Assembly (NCBI GenBank): GCA_965224605.1
Contig: CBDCZP010000017.1
Location: forward strand, 25,890-89,889
DNA: 64,000 nt
Source of the DNA: HyVt-477 sp965224605
GTDB taxonomy: Bacteria > Pseudomonadota > Gammaproteobacteria > Thiotrichales > Thiotrichaceae
Direction: 5' to 3'
Positions 8,151 to 17,158 of this stretch are shown piece by piece. The position numbers and the translations under genes were made by a program. Every line of letters starts with the position of its first letter. Position 1 is the first letter of the stretch. The notes under the pieces are model-generated. The model did no database searches and was not told the origin of the DNA. It saw only the letters and a program-made list of their open reading frames with translations.

Positions 8151-9455
8151 TTATAGATCGTAACCACGTTCCTCATGGTCGTTGATATCCAGCCCCAGTG
8201 ATTCTTCATCAGCACTAACACGTAGACCACCCGTTAGTAGGCCGACTATCTTAAATATAATATATGTAGCAACAGCGGTGTAGACCACGGTTGCTCCGAC
8301 ACCAATTGCTTGTACGCCTAACTGTTGTCCTATCGTAGTAATACTTTCATTAGTGAAACCTTGGCCACTAAAGATGCCCAGTTGTGTTGATGCAAAAACA
8401 CCTGCGAGCATCGTACCTAATATGCCACCTACCCCATGCACTGGAAATACATCTAGTGAATCATCAATCTTAAGTTTTTGTTTGATGAAGATAGTAGCAT
8501 TGAAGCAGACAAACCCAGCAGCCATACCTATTATCAATGCTCCAGCAGGGCCTACAAAACCTGAAGCTGGAGTAATGGTGCCTAAACCAGCAACCATGCC
8601 AGTGACCGTTCCTAACGCGGTAGGTTTGCCAAATTTAATCCATTCCATGAACATCCAGACCATAGCGCCTGTTGCGGCGGAAATATGAGTGACTAACATG
8701 GCCATGGCTGCATCGCCATTGGCAGCTAATGCACTTCCACCATTGAAGCCAAACCAGCCAACCCATAACATGCCAGCTCCCATAATGGTCATGGTCATAT
8801 TGTGTGGCGTGCTGGCAGAGCTGCCAAAGTTTTTTCTAGGCCCAATCATTATTGCAGCAACCAGTGCAGCAACACCTGCTGTGATATGAACAACGGTTCC
8901 ACCCGCAAAATCTAGTAGTCCCATCTCGCCAAGCCAGCCACCACCCCAAACCCAATGTGTGATAGGGGCATAGACTACGATCAACCAAATTGCTGAGAAC
9001 AATAAAACTGCTGAAAACTTAATACGTTCTGCAAATCCACCAATGATCAAGGCTGGGGTGATGATTGCGAAGGTCATCTGGAAGAGTGCAAATAAGGATT
9101 CGGGGATGTCACCACTTAAGGTATCTTCGCCGATTCCGTTAAATAGTACTTTCCCCATGCCGCCGAAATAGGGCGTGCCTGAATCAAAAGCAATACTATA
9201 ACCTAGCACCAACCAAAGTATGGTTACGATGCCGGCGATTGAAAAACACTGCATTAATATAGACAGTACATTTTTACTCCGTACAAGGCCACCATAGAAC
9301 AGTGCGAGACCGGGTAGTGTCATAAATAACACAAGTGCCGTTGAGGTAAGAATCCATGCGGTATTTGCACCATTTAATTCATCAGCGGCATAACTGCTAA
9401 AAGGAAATAAAAATAGAACAGCAAGGGGTATAAAAAGCGAAGTGAAAGATTTCAT
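8151..9455 (-). CDS. amtB: Ammonium transporter AmtB
   Basis: AmtB is a trimeric inner-membrane channel for ammonium, blocked by GlnK when nitrogen is plentiful. This 434-aa protein starts with a cleavable signal peptide (hydrophobic core about residues 5-20, cleavage near SYAADE). It then has about eleven hydrophobic segments, with landmarks LPGLALFYGGLVRSKNVL, FAGGTVVHITAGVAAL (first conduction-channel His) and DVFPVHGVGGILGTMLAG (second channel His). The short hydrophilic C-terminus (DEESLGLDINDHEERGYDL) is the GlnK-docking tail. It lies 21 nt downstream of glnK in one transcription unit. Confidence 0.96.
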   Translation of the reverse strand: MKSFTSLFIPLAVLFLFPFSSYAADELNGANTAWILTSTALVLFMTLPGLALFYGGLVRSKNVLSILMQCFSIAGIVTILWLVLGYSIAFDSGTPYFGGMGKVLFNGIGEDTLSGDIPESLFALFQMTFAIITPALIIGGFAERIKFSAVLLFSAIWLIVVYAPITHWVWGGGWLGEMGLLDFAGGTVVHITAGVAALVAAIMIGPRKNFGSSASTPHNMTMTIMGAGMLWVGWFGFNGGSALAANGDAAMAMLVTHISAATGAMVWMFMEWIKFGKPTALGTVTGMVAGLGTITPASGFVGPAGALIIGMAAGFVCFNATIFIKQKLKIDDSLDVFPVHGVGGILGTMLAGVFASTQLGIFSGQGFTNESITTIGQQLGVQAIGVGATVVYTAVATYIIFKIVGLLTGGLRVSADEESLGLDINDHEERGYDL

Positions 9456-9476
9456 CAGTGTCCATTGGTTATTTGT

Positions 9477-9815
9477 TTAAAGGGCTTCCGGGCCTGTTTC
9501 TCCGGTACGGATACGGATAGTTTGTTCAATATTGGTAACAAAAATCTTTCCATCTCCTATCTTTCCAGTATTGGCAGCTTGTGTAATAGCATCAATGGCA
9601 GTTTCCAGATTCTCAGCAGAGACAGCAGTTTCAATTTTCACTTTAGGTAGAAAATCGACTACGTATTCTGCACCTCGATAGAGTTCAGTATGGCCTTTTT
9701 GGCGACCGAATCCTTTAACTTCTGTGACGGTTAAACCTAGTATGCCCACTTCAGACAAGGCTTTTCTGACATCATCTAGTTTGAAGGGTTTGATAATAGC
9801 TGTAATGAGTTTCAT
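9477..9815 (-). CDS. glnK: Nitrogen regulatory PII protein GlnK
   Basis: GlnK is a trimeric PII signalling protein that reads 2-oxoglutarate and ATP/ADP and docks on AmtB. The 112-aa length is exact for the family. The T-loop holds the uridylylation Tyr in GHTELYRGAEYV (Tyr51), the B-loop is TGKIGDGKIFV, and the end is IRTGETGPEAL. The start MKLITAIIKPFKLDDVR at 9815 is the family start; an in-frame extension of 14 residues is open but carries no PII sequence. GAGGT lies about 10 nt upstream. Pairing with amtB means membrane control of ammonium uptake. Confidence 0.97.
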   Translation of the reverse strand: MKLITAIIKPFKLDDVRKALSEVGILGLTVTEVKGFGRQKGHTELYRGAEYVVDFLPKVKIETAVSAENLETAIDAITQAANTGKIGDGKIFVTNIEQTIRIRTGETGPEAL

Positions 9816-9930
9816 TGCTGTTTTCACCTCTGAATGTAATTTAAATATATTTACCAAGAATATTACCTATAGGATAGGTGTTGTGCAAGCAGGTGTATCT
9901 CTAAATGGGAGGTATGAGAAGTTTGACTGT

Positions 9931-10335
9931 TTATAACCGAGGTATTTCCAGCTTTGTTTCTTCACCCAATTGCGTATCAGTAATCTTGATAACAAAAACA
10001 TCAGAGTTTAATGCAGATATATTCACTGAGAATGTTTGAGTGTGATACAGCCAGTGTGTTGTGAAAACATCACTTGTGAATGTTTCATGGTTATTTTGGA
10101 ATAACTGTTGTGCTAGTAAATTCAAAATACGCCATTGAAGTTCTTGATTAAATGTTTTTTCTGTTTCCGGAGGGTCAGCTTTTGTATCCTGATTGAGGGT
10201 TTTCGTATTAAAACCCGTTTTATTGATCGTGGATTGAGAAGAAATGCTTGAAGGCAATTTGATATGATTGGCGATAGCGGTATTGCCACAAAAGCTAATT
10301 GCAAATAATAGATGTATTGATGACAAAAGTTTCAT
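9931..10335 (-). CDS. Exported small protein, CsgF-like C-terminus
   Basis: This protein (134 aa) has a clear signal peptide (KLLSSIHLLFAISFCGNTAIA). The middle is low in structure, and the C-terminal half contains LQWRILNLLAQQLF, then SVNISALNSDVFVIKITD and a GEETKLEIPRL end. That last stretch resembles the C-terminus of the curli secretion accessory protein CsgF, where a beta-rich segment ends in a 'TDxxTGExTxIxVP' pattern. No csgA, csgB, csgE or csgG lies in the window, so the match is weak and the role open. An in-frame GTG at 10344 is an alternative start. Neither start has a good ribosome site. Confidence 0.55.
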   Translation of the reverse strand: MKLLSSIHLLFAISFCGNTAIANHIKLPSSISSQSTINKTGFNTKTLNQDTKADPPETEKTFNQELQWRILNLLAQQLFQNNHETFTSDVFTTHWLYHTQTFSVNISALNSDVFVIKITDTQLGEETKLEIPRL

Positions 10336-10640
10336 ACTGTACACAGGCTTCGTTAAGGTTTGAGTCAGTATGTTGAATAAAAAAAATCAAAAGAAGTCCG
10401 TTAGAGATTATCTGTAAGTGTTTTGTGATTAAAGGCTGTTACTGGATATCCTTGGGTTTTAATCCCTCATCTTTAGTTTTGTATTACAGCGTAAGGTTTT
10501 GTTCGTGGGCTACTTACAGGTGGCAACTCAGCTTTTTGATTAGCTGATTTAGGGTGAGAAGATAGGACACGACAGGAATCGTCTAGGCAATTACTCGGAA
10601 TTTACTTCATAATCCTTTCCATTTACTCTATATTCCTGAC
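10336..10640. other. Intergenic region between divergent csgF-like gene and recQ
   Basis: About 305 bp without a gene. The one structure I see is a small hairpin, TCAGCT (10528-10533) pairing with AGCTGA (10542-10547). No convincing -10/-35 pair for recQ could be fixed, and no ribosome site precedes the recQ ATG. Confidence 0.5.
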
Positions 10641-12806
10641 ATGCAAAGCGCCCACGCAATTCTTAAGACTACCTTCGGATATGACCAATTCAGGCATAAT
10701 CAGGAAGAAATCATTCAATCCATCATTAGTGGTGGGGATGCTTTTGTATTAATGCCCACGGGTGGAGGTAAATCGCTTTGTTATCAGATTCCGGCTCTGA
10801 TTCGGCAAGGTGTAGGTGTTGTTGTCTCACCTCTGATCGCTTTGATGCAGGATCAAGTGGATGCACTCAAGCAGCTAGGGTTGCGTGCCGCATTTATCAA
10901 TTCTTCGATTTCTTTTATGGAGAAGCAAGACATTGAAGAAATGTTATTGCGTGGCGAGCTGGATATTCTCTACGTCGCACCGGAACGATTGTTGATGCAA
11001 CCGATGCTGGATTTGCTGGATCAATGCCAGATTTCTCTGTTTGCAATAGATGAAGCGCATTGTGTGTCGCAATGGGGGCACGATTTTAGAAAAGAATATC
11101 AACAGCTCCATCAATTAGCTGTTCGATTCCCCAAGGTTCCGCGTATTGCATTGACGGCTACGGCGGATGCGAGAACTCGTGAAGAAATACTGCAACAGTT
11201 AAACCTTCAAGATGCGGGAATTTATGTAAACAGTTTTGATCGACCTAATATTCACTACACCATCTCGGAATCAGGGAGCAATGCGCGTGCCAGCTTATGG
11301 CGGTTTCTGGAAAAGAAGCATTCTGGTGATGCGGGTATTATTTATTGCCTATCGCGTAAAAAAGTAGAAAGCACAGCTGATTGGCTGATGCAAAAGGGGT
11401 GTTTAGCATTGCCTTATCATGCGGGACTTTCGCAACAAGAGCGCAGACAAAACCAACAGCGTTTTTTACGTGAAGACGGTGTCATTATCGTGGCGACTAT
11501 TGCCTTTGGAATGGGGATTGATAAACCGAATGTGCGCTTCGTTGCTCATCTAAGTATACCCAAAAATATAGAATCATATTATCAGGAAACTGGACGTGCT
11601 GGCCGTGATGGCGCACCAGCAGATGCGTGGATGAATTATGGTCTACAAGATGTTATTTTTATGCGTCAAATACTGGAAAACTCTGATGCTGAGGAGAAGT
11701 TTAAACGAGTCACTCAATTTAAACTTCAAGCCTTGCTTGCCATGTGTGAGTTGGCGACTTGTCGAAGGCAGGCGTTGTTAGGTTATTTTGACGAAGAACT
11801 TGCTGAGCCTTGTGGCAATTGTGATAACTGTATAAACCCTCCTGAAACATGGGATGCAACCAAGCCTGCACAAATGGCGTTGTCCTGTGTGTATCGCACA
11901 GATCAACGATTTGGTGTGACCTACGTGGTGGATATCCTAGTGGGTAAAACAGACAAACGTATTGCTTATAACGGACATGATCGCATCAGTACGTGGGGAA
12001 TTGGCAAGGATTACACGCAAGTTGAATGGAAAGGAATTTTCCGTGAATTAATAGCCTTGGGCTATCTCAGCGTTGATATGGAACATGGTGTGCTTAAACT
12101 GGTTGAAAAATCACGTGATGTGTTGAAAGGTCATGAAACCTTTATGGCACGTAAACAGCGCAAAAGAGAAAAAGAGGTTTGGGATAAAAAAGCAGAGAAA
12201 AAAGAGCGAACACAATTAGCTGAAAAAGACCAGCAGTTGCGTGAAGAGTTACGCCAGCTAAGAATGAAACTAGCTGAAGAGCAGGGCGTTCCGCCTTACG
12301 TTATTTTCCATGATTCAGTGCTGGATGATTTGGCAGGCTATCGTCCGATTAGCGCTGAAAAATTCACATCAATTCATGGTATTGGTGGTGCTAAGCTGGA
12401 AAAATATGGTGAAGCTTTCATGGATGTCATTAGACAGCATCCGCAACCTGAAAATGATAATGCTGAACAGCTAACAAAAAAGATTCCTGTCAATGCCAGC
12501 CTTAGTGATACGGTCAATGACAGCTTGTATCTATTTAATCAAGGCTTAAACGTTGAGCAGATATGTAAAAAACGTGAACTTAAGTCTTCTACTATTTACT
12601 CACATTTGGCTAATGCCATAGCAGCCGGAGAACTGGAAAGTCGACAAGTATTGCTTATCGATGAAGAAGAGATACGCGAGATTGAAAAGATGGCAAAATT
12701 CATGAAAATCAGTAATGGCGATGCGATCAGTCCTTTATTTGAATCATTTGAAGAACAATGGGATTACGGTATTTTACGTTGTGTCGTTTCTGGTCTTGGT
12801 GAATAG
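10641..12806 (+). CDS. recQ: ATP-dependent DNA helicase RecQ
   Basis: RecQ is a 3'-5' superfamily-2 helicase for recombination and fork repair. Order: Q-motif region FGYDQFRHNQEEII, Walker A MPTGGGKSLCYQIPAL (about residues 39-54), DEAH box AIDEAHCVSQWGHDFR, motif III ALTATAD, motif VI QETGRAGRDG, RQC zinc cluster (C at CELATCRR and CGNCDNC), winged helix, a Lys/Glu-rich coiled linker (about 505-545), and an HRDC domain (YVIFHDSVLDDLA...IHGIGGAKLEKYGE). After HRDC comes an extra segment with a helix-turn-helix-like region (LFNQGLNVEQICKKRELKSS), making 721 aa, longer than the E. coli enzyme (about 609). Such a C-terminal HTH is seen in some RecQ subfamilies. Confidence 0.95.
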   Translation: MQSAHAILKTTFGYDQFRHNQEEIIQSIISGGDAFVLMPTGGGKSLCYQIPALIRQGVGVVVSPLIALMQDQVDALKQLGLRAAFINSSISFMEKQDIEEMLLRGELDILYVAPERLLMQPMLDLLDQCQISLFAIDEAHCVSQWGHDFRKEYQQLHQLAVRFPKVPRIALTATADARTREEILQQLNLQDAGIYVNSFDRPNIHYTISESGSNARASLWRFLEKKHSGDAGIIYCLSRKKVESTADWLMQKGCLALPYHAGLSQQERRQNQQRFLREDGVIIVATIAFGMGIDKPNVRFVAHLSIPKNIESYYQETGRAGRDGAPADAWMNYGLQDVIFMRQILENSDAEEKFKRVTQFKLQALLAMCELATCRRQALLGYFDEELAEPCGNCDNCINPPETWDATKPAQMALSCVYRTDQRFGVTYVVDILVGKTDKRIAYNGHDRISTWGIGKDYTQVEWKGIFRELIALGYLSVDMEHGVLKLVEKSRDVLKGHETFMARKQRKREKEVWDKKAEKKERTQLAEKDQQLREELRQLRMKLAEEQGVPPYVIFHDSVLDDLAGYRPISAEKFTSIHGIGGAKLEKYGEAFMDVIRQHPQPENDNAEQLTKKIPVNASLSDTVNDSLYLFNQGLNVEQICKKRELKSSTIYSHLANAIAAGELESRQVLLIDEEEIREIEKMAKFMKISNGDAISPLFESFEEQWDYGILRCVVSGLGE

Positions 12807-12839
12807 AATAAGATGCAGCAAGGATAAAAAGAGGCTAAT

Positions 12840-14051
12840 GTGTTGAAACTTGGTATTGATCGCTTACTCGCTGAACCTGTCTTGCGTGAGGCTCTTAAAA
12901 ACAAAAGAGTTGCTTTGCTCGCCCATCCAGCCTCACTGACCAGTGATTTCACGCCCTCCATAGATGCTTTAATGTCATGCGGTGATATCAACTTGGTTTC
13001 CTGCTTTGGCCCACAGCACGGTTTGCGCGGTGATAAGCAAGATAACATGGTGGAAACCGCGGATTCTGTAGATAGCAAGCATGGCATCCCTGTTTTCAGT
13101 TTATACGGAAAAGTCAGAAGACCTACTCCAAACATGCTCGGTACCTTTGATGTGTTACTAGTAGATATTCAAGATGTGGGTTGCCGTATCTATACCTTTA
13201 TTACCACACTTTGCTATTTATTAGAAGATTGTGAAAAACCAGCCAAGGCACTTTGGGTGCTGGATAGGCCTAACCCCGCTGGACGGCAAATCGAAGGGTT
13301 AACTTTGCAAGCCGGACAAGAAAGCTTTGTTGGTGTCGCTCCGATACCCATGCGGCACGGCATGACACTAGGCGAAATAGCGCTATGGTACAAAGCCTAT
13401 AAGCAGTTAAATACTGAACTGAAAGTGATTGAAATGAAGGGCTATTCAATGACTAATGCCCCTGGCTTCGGCTGGCCGCTAGAACAGCTTTGCTGGGTTA
13501 ATCCTAGTCCTAATATTCCCACACTGAATTCTGTACGGACTTATCCCGGCACGGTGCTTTTAGAAGGTACTACATTATCTGAAGGAAGAGGTACGACCCG
13601 TTCACTGGAACTGTTTGGCGCGCCTGATCTTGACATCTCAAGGCTAATAAAGAAAATGCAAGAATTGGCTCCACAGTGGTTAACCGGAGTACGTTTACGC
13701 GAAGTCTGGTTTGAACCTGCTTTTCACAAGTACCAAGGAGAGCTCTGTGCAGGTATTCATTTGCATACGGATTTTCCCGGCTATGATCCTGATGATTTTA
13801 AACCTTATCGTCTGGTTGTTCTTTTTCTTAAGAGCATACGTTTAATTTATCCTGATTATCCCCTATGGCGAGACTTCCCTTATGAATATGAATTAGGACG
13901 TTTAGCTATTGATGTAATTAATGGGGGCGAATGTTTGAGACAGTGGGTTGATGATTCTGAAGCTATGGCTGTCGACTTGGAAACCCGCTTGTTGAAGGAT
14001 GAAACCAAGTGGTTTGAGCAAAGCATGGAGTATTATTTATACTCTTCTTAA
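12840..14051 (+). CDS. DUF1343 protein, NamZ-like exo-beta-N-acetylmuramidase
   Basis: This 403-aa protein fits the DUF1343 family, whose characterised member NamZ removes terminal MurNAc from peptidoglycan fragments. Visible family blocks are LKNKRVALLAHPASLT, FGPQHGLRGDKQDNM, VLLVDIQDVGCRIYTFITT, WVLDRPNPAGRQIEGL, PIPMRHGMTLGEIALWYKAY, the WVNPSPNIPTLNSVRTYPGT stretch and LSEGRGTTRSLELFGAP. No signal peptide is evident, unlike several homologues, so it may act in the cytoplasm on recycled muropeptides. It starts with GTG at 12840, with AGAGG 5 nt upstream. It follows recQ by 33 nt and may be co-transcribed. Confidence 0.85.
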   Translation: MLKLGIDRLLAEPVLREALKNKRVALLAHPASLTSDFTPSIDALMSCGDINLVSCFGPQHGLRGDKQDNMVETADSVDSKHGIPVFSLYGKVRRPTPNMLGTFDVLLVDIQDVGCRIYTFITTLCYLLEDCEKPAKALWVLDRPNPAGRQIEGLTLQAGQESFVGVAPIPMRHGMTLGEIALWYKAYKQLNTELKVIEMKGYSMTNAPGFGWPLEQLCWVNPSPNIPTLNSVRTYPGTVLLEGTTLSEGRGTTRSLELFGAPDLDISRLIKKMQELAPQWLTGVRLREVWFEPAFHKYQGELCAGIHLHTDFPGYDPDDFKPYRLVVLFLKSIRLIYPDYPLWRDFPYEYELGRLAIDVINGGECLRQWVDDSEAMAVDLETRLLKDETKWFEQSMEYYLYSS

Positions 14052-14178
14052 AGAGCAATATTTTCAGGTCGGTTGGATGAAAAAAAATACAAATAAAATC
14101 AGTTGTTTGTGATATTTTTAACGCTCAGGGTTTCTTGCTGTCTCGATAAGTAATAAAATGCCGCAAACTGCTTGTATC

Positions 14179-14187
14179 TGTTATAAT
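14179..14187 (+). promoter_or_regulatory. Extended -10 promoter for gyrA
   Basis: TGTTATAAT is an exact TGn-TATAAT extended -10 element, 39 nt upstream of the gyrA ATG. No good -35 lies at the expected distance, which is typical of extended -10 promoters. This is inferred from consensus only. Confidence 0.5.
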
Positions 14188-14225
14188 TAGCGCTTTTTTA
14201 ATTAGCAGAATAGTGACCCCAAACT

Positions 14226-16811
14226 ATGGCTGAATTCGCCAAAGAAATAATCCCCATAAATATCGACGATGAGATGAAGCAATCCTATTTGGATTACGCA
14301 ATGAGTGTCATCGTAGGTCGTGCTTTACCTGATGTACGGGACGGTTTAAAACCTGTGCATAGACGTGTGCTGTATGCCATGCAGGATCTTAGTAACGACT
14401 GGAATAAGCCCTACAAAAAATCAGCACGTATTGTCGGTGACGTTATTGGTAAATACCATCCCCATGGCGATACAGCTGTTTATGACACAATTGTTCGAAT
14501 GGCGCAGCCATTTTCCATGCGTTATATGCTCATTGATGGTCAGGGAAACTTTGGTTCGGTTGATGGCGATTCACCGGCAGCCATGCGTTATACGGAAATC
14601 CGTATGGCGAAAATCTCGCATACTATGCTCGCTGATTTAGATAAAGAGACGGTTGATTTTGTAGAGAACTACGATGGTTCTGAAACTCAGCCTTCTGTAT
14701 TACCCGCTCGCCTTCCGATCCTTCTTATTAATGGTTCATCAGGAATCGCGGTAGGAATGGCCACCAATATTCCACCGCATAACCTGACCGAAATTATTAA
14801 TGCCTGTGTTGCATTGGTTGATAATCCAGAATTAGATATCACTGATTTGATGGAATATGTACCGGGGCCTGATTTCCCTACAGCGGGTATTATCAATGGT
14901 GCTCAGGGTATTCACGAAGCCTACCGAACAGGTCGTGGCAGAATTCGTGTTCGTGCCAAAGCAGAGTTTGAAATTAACAAGCGCTCTGGTCGTGACAGCA
15001 TTGTTGTTTATGAGCTGCCCTATCAAGTCAATAAAGCCCGTTTGCTAGAAAAAATTGCCGAACTGGTTAAGCTGAAAAAAATCGAAGGAATCGCTGAGTT
15101 ACGTGATGAGTCTGATAAAGACGGCATGCGCATGGTCGTTGAAATCAAACGGGGTGAAGTACCAGAAGTTGTTCTGAACAACCTGTATAAACAAACACAA
15201 ATGCAAACCGTGTTTGGCATAAACATGGTAGCACTGGTTGATGGTCAGCCGAAATTACTCAATTTAAAACAGATTCTCGAAGCGTTCTTGAAGCATCGTC
15301 GTGAAGTAGTTACACGGCGCACTATCTTCAACCTACGCAAAGCTCGTAATCGTGCACATATTCTGGAAGGGCTTGCTATTGCTCTGGTTAATATAGATGA
15401 AGTGATTGAGTTAATTAAATCATCAGCTAATCCCGCTGAAGCGAAACAAGGTTTGCTTTCACGTGCCTGGAACCCAGGTATGGTTGTGGACATGCTGGAG
15501 CGTTCCGGTACAGATGCTTCGAAACCTGAAAATCTTGATGAAAAATACGGTCTAAAAGAAGACGGTTACTGGTTGTCTGAAGTACAGGCACAAGCGATTC
15601 TTGAATTGCGCTTGCACCGACTCACCGGCCTGGAACAAGATAAAATAATAAAAGAATATAAAGAGTTAATCGATGTTATTGAGGATTTACTTGATATTCT
15701 TGGTAGTCCCGATCGTTTGATGCAAGTAATACGCGAAGACCTGTTGTTAATGGTCGAAGAGTTTGGCGATGAGCGCCGTACGGTGATTAACCAAATAGGC
15801 GAAGATTTGGGTGATATTGATCTGATACCTGAAGAAGATGTGGTCGTTACTTTATCACATGCGGGTTATGCAAAAGCCCAGCCCATTGATACTTACACGG
15901 CTCAACGTCGTGGTGGGCGAGGCAAAGCTGCGACCAAGATGAAAGACGAAGACTTTATTGAAAAGCTCTTTATTGCCAGCACTCATGACACTTTATTGTG
16001 CTTCTCAAGTCGTGGTCGTTTATATTGGCTAAATGTTTATCAGATCCCAATGGGAAGTCGTACTTCTCGTGGTCGTCCAATGGTTAATCTGTTGCCGCTT
16101 GAAGAAAATGAGCGTATCCGCGCTATCTTGCCAGTTCGTGAATATGAGGCTGACAAATTTGTCTTTATGGCGACTTCAAACGGCACCGTTAAGAAGACAT
16201 CGTTGGTTGAATTCTCACGTCCCAGAAGTAACGGTATTATCGCTATTGATTTACGTGAAGGGAATGACCTGATTGATGTTGAACTCACAACAGGTGATTC
16301 CGAAGTGATGCTATTTGCCGATTCAGGTAAAGCCATTCGTTTCCATGAGTCTGATGTACGTTCGATGGGACGTACCGCAGCAGGAGTTAGAGGTATCAGG
16401 TTAGGCGATAATCAAGAAGTGAATGCCTTGATTATTGTTGACGATGGCAAGCTGTTAATGGCAACAGAAAACGGTTATGGCAAACGTACTGATGCGACTC
16501 AATTTGCTACACAGAAACGTGGCGGCATGGGTGTTATCTCCATCAAGACATCTGAACGTAATGGCCGCAGTATTGGAGCGGTACAAGTTCAGGAAGATGA
16601 TGAGATCATGATGATTACCAATGGCGGCATTCTAGTTCGCACCTCTGTTGATCAAGTCTCCGAGACAAGTCGAAATACGCAAGGCGTGAGGCTTATTCGC
16701 TTAGGGAAAGGCGAGTTATTGACTGAGATTGAACGTATTGAGATACTGCCTGGTAGTGAAGACGATGATGCAGAGGATGGAGATGCCGCTGAACCTGATA
16801 CTACTGAATAA
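14226..16811 (+). CDS. gyrA: DNA gyrase subunit A
   Basis: GyrA forms the DNA-cleaving half of gyrase (A2B2). The N-terminus DDEMKQSYLDYAMSVIVGRA is canonical. The catalytic Tyr is in AAMRYTEIRM (about residue 122). The quinolone region reads KYHPHGDTAVYDTI: Thr at the position of E. coli Ser83, as is normal in Pseudomonas, and Asp87 is kept, so no resistance change is implied. The GyrA-box QRRGGRGK, which bends DNA around the CTD, lies near residue 560. The six-bladed CTD follows, with an acidic tail (EDDDAEDGDAAEPD). The length of 861 aa is standard. Confidence 0.98.
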   Translation: MAEFAKEIIPINIDDEMKQSYLDYAMSVIVGRALPDVRDGLKPVHRRVLYAMQDLSNDWNKPYKKSARIVGDVIGKYHPHGDTAVYDTIVRMAQPFSMRYMLIDGQGNFGSVDGDSPAAMRYTEIRMAKISHTMLADLDKETVDFVENYDGSETQPSVLPARLPILLINGSSGIAVGMATNIPPHNLTEIINACVALVDNPELDITDLMEYVPGPDFPTAGIINGAQGIHEAYRTGRGRIRVRAKAEFEINKRSGRDSIVVYELPYQVNKARLLEKIAELVKLKKIEGIAELRDESDKDGMRMVVEIKRGEVPEVVLNNLYKQTQMQTVFGINMVALVDGQPKLLNLKQILEAFLKHRREVVTRRTIFNLRKARNRAHILEGLAIALVNIDEVIELIKSSANPAEAKQGLLSRAWNPGMVVDMLERSGTDASKPENLDEKYGLKEDGYWLSEVQAQAILELRLHRLTGLEQDKIIKEYKELIDVIEDLLDILGSPDRLMQVIREDLLLMVEEFGDERRTVINQIGEDLGDIDLIPEEDVVVTLSHAGYAKAQPIDTYTAQRRGGRGKAATKMKDEDFIEKLFIASTHDTLLCFSSRGRLYWLNVYQIPMGSRTSRGRPMVNLLPLEENERIRAILPVREYEADKFVFMATSNGTVKKTSLVEFSRPRSNGIIAIDLREGNDLIDVELTTGDSEVMLFADSGKAIRFHESDVRSMGRTAAGVRGIRLGDNQEVNALIIVDDGKLLMATENGYGKRTDATQFATQKRGGMGVISIKTSERNGRSIGAVQVQEDDEIMMITNGGILVRTSVDQVSETSRNTQGVRLIRLGKGELLTEIERIEILPGSEDDDAEDGDAAEPDTTE

Positions 16812-16875
16812 ATTCAGTTATCGTGTGAATGGTTTGGTCATTGTACAAGCTCTCTAGTTTTTTGTGCCCCACCAG

Positions 16876-17116
16876 CAATTATGGAAGTGAGCCTGAAGAG
16901 ACTGTGCAAGTATTTTTTTAGCCCCTCTTTACTAAGAGGAGGGTGTGTAAAAATAAATAATTTTGTAGGTCGGATAAGGAACGCCATCCGGCAAGCTGTT
17001 GAATCAACAATCTTTGTCGTATGGCGCTATCGCTTATACGACCTACAATTTAGCTTTTGCAACACCCGGCAAAGGAATACTTGCACAGTCTCTTCAGGCT
17101 CAACTTCCATAAATTG
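16876..17116. mobile_element. MITE-like palindromic element, 241 bp
   Basis: The ends are long inverted repeats. The 26-bp core GAGCCTGAAGAGACTGTG followed by CAAGTATT at the left is matched exactly in inverse at 17076-17101. The outer 15 bases (CAATTATGGAAGT left, ACTTCCATAAATTG right) match with two one-base indels. Inner arms also pair (GGGTGTGTAAAA with TTTTGCAACACCC), so the whole element can fold into one long hairpin. No transposase ORF is present. The element fills most of the 347-bp gap between gyrA and ntrC. Whether it inserted here is an inference from structure and from the 27-bp exact echo at 8077-8103. Confidence 0.75.
16963..17048. repeat. REP/BIME-like hairpin nested in the MITE
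   Basis: TTGTAGGTCG (16963-16972) pairs with CGACCTACAA (17039-17048). Further in, ATAAG pairs with CTTAT and GCCAT with ATGGC. The 'GTAGGTCGGATAAG...CGCCATCCGGCAAGC' wording is like the intergenic REP-type palindromes common in gammaproteobacteria. It is either the core of the surrounding element or a second element that landed inside it. Confidence 0.65.
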
Positions 17117-17158
17117 TTTTTTCCGACGGAATAAAGGCACATAGTATTCAAAGATATA

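Noticed and set aside
9816..9935. A sigma-54 (-24/-12) promoter before glnK
   Set aside because: A TTGCA lies in the region on the minus strand, but 10 nt before its GC there is AT rather than the needed GG. No other GG-N10-GC pair with TGGCAC character was found.
14459..14500. Quinolone resistance mutation in gyrA (Thr at Ser83 position)
   Set aside because: Thr at this position is the normal residue in several gammaproteobacteria, and Asp87 is unchanged. It gives no evidence of selected resistance.
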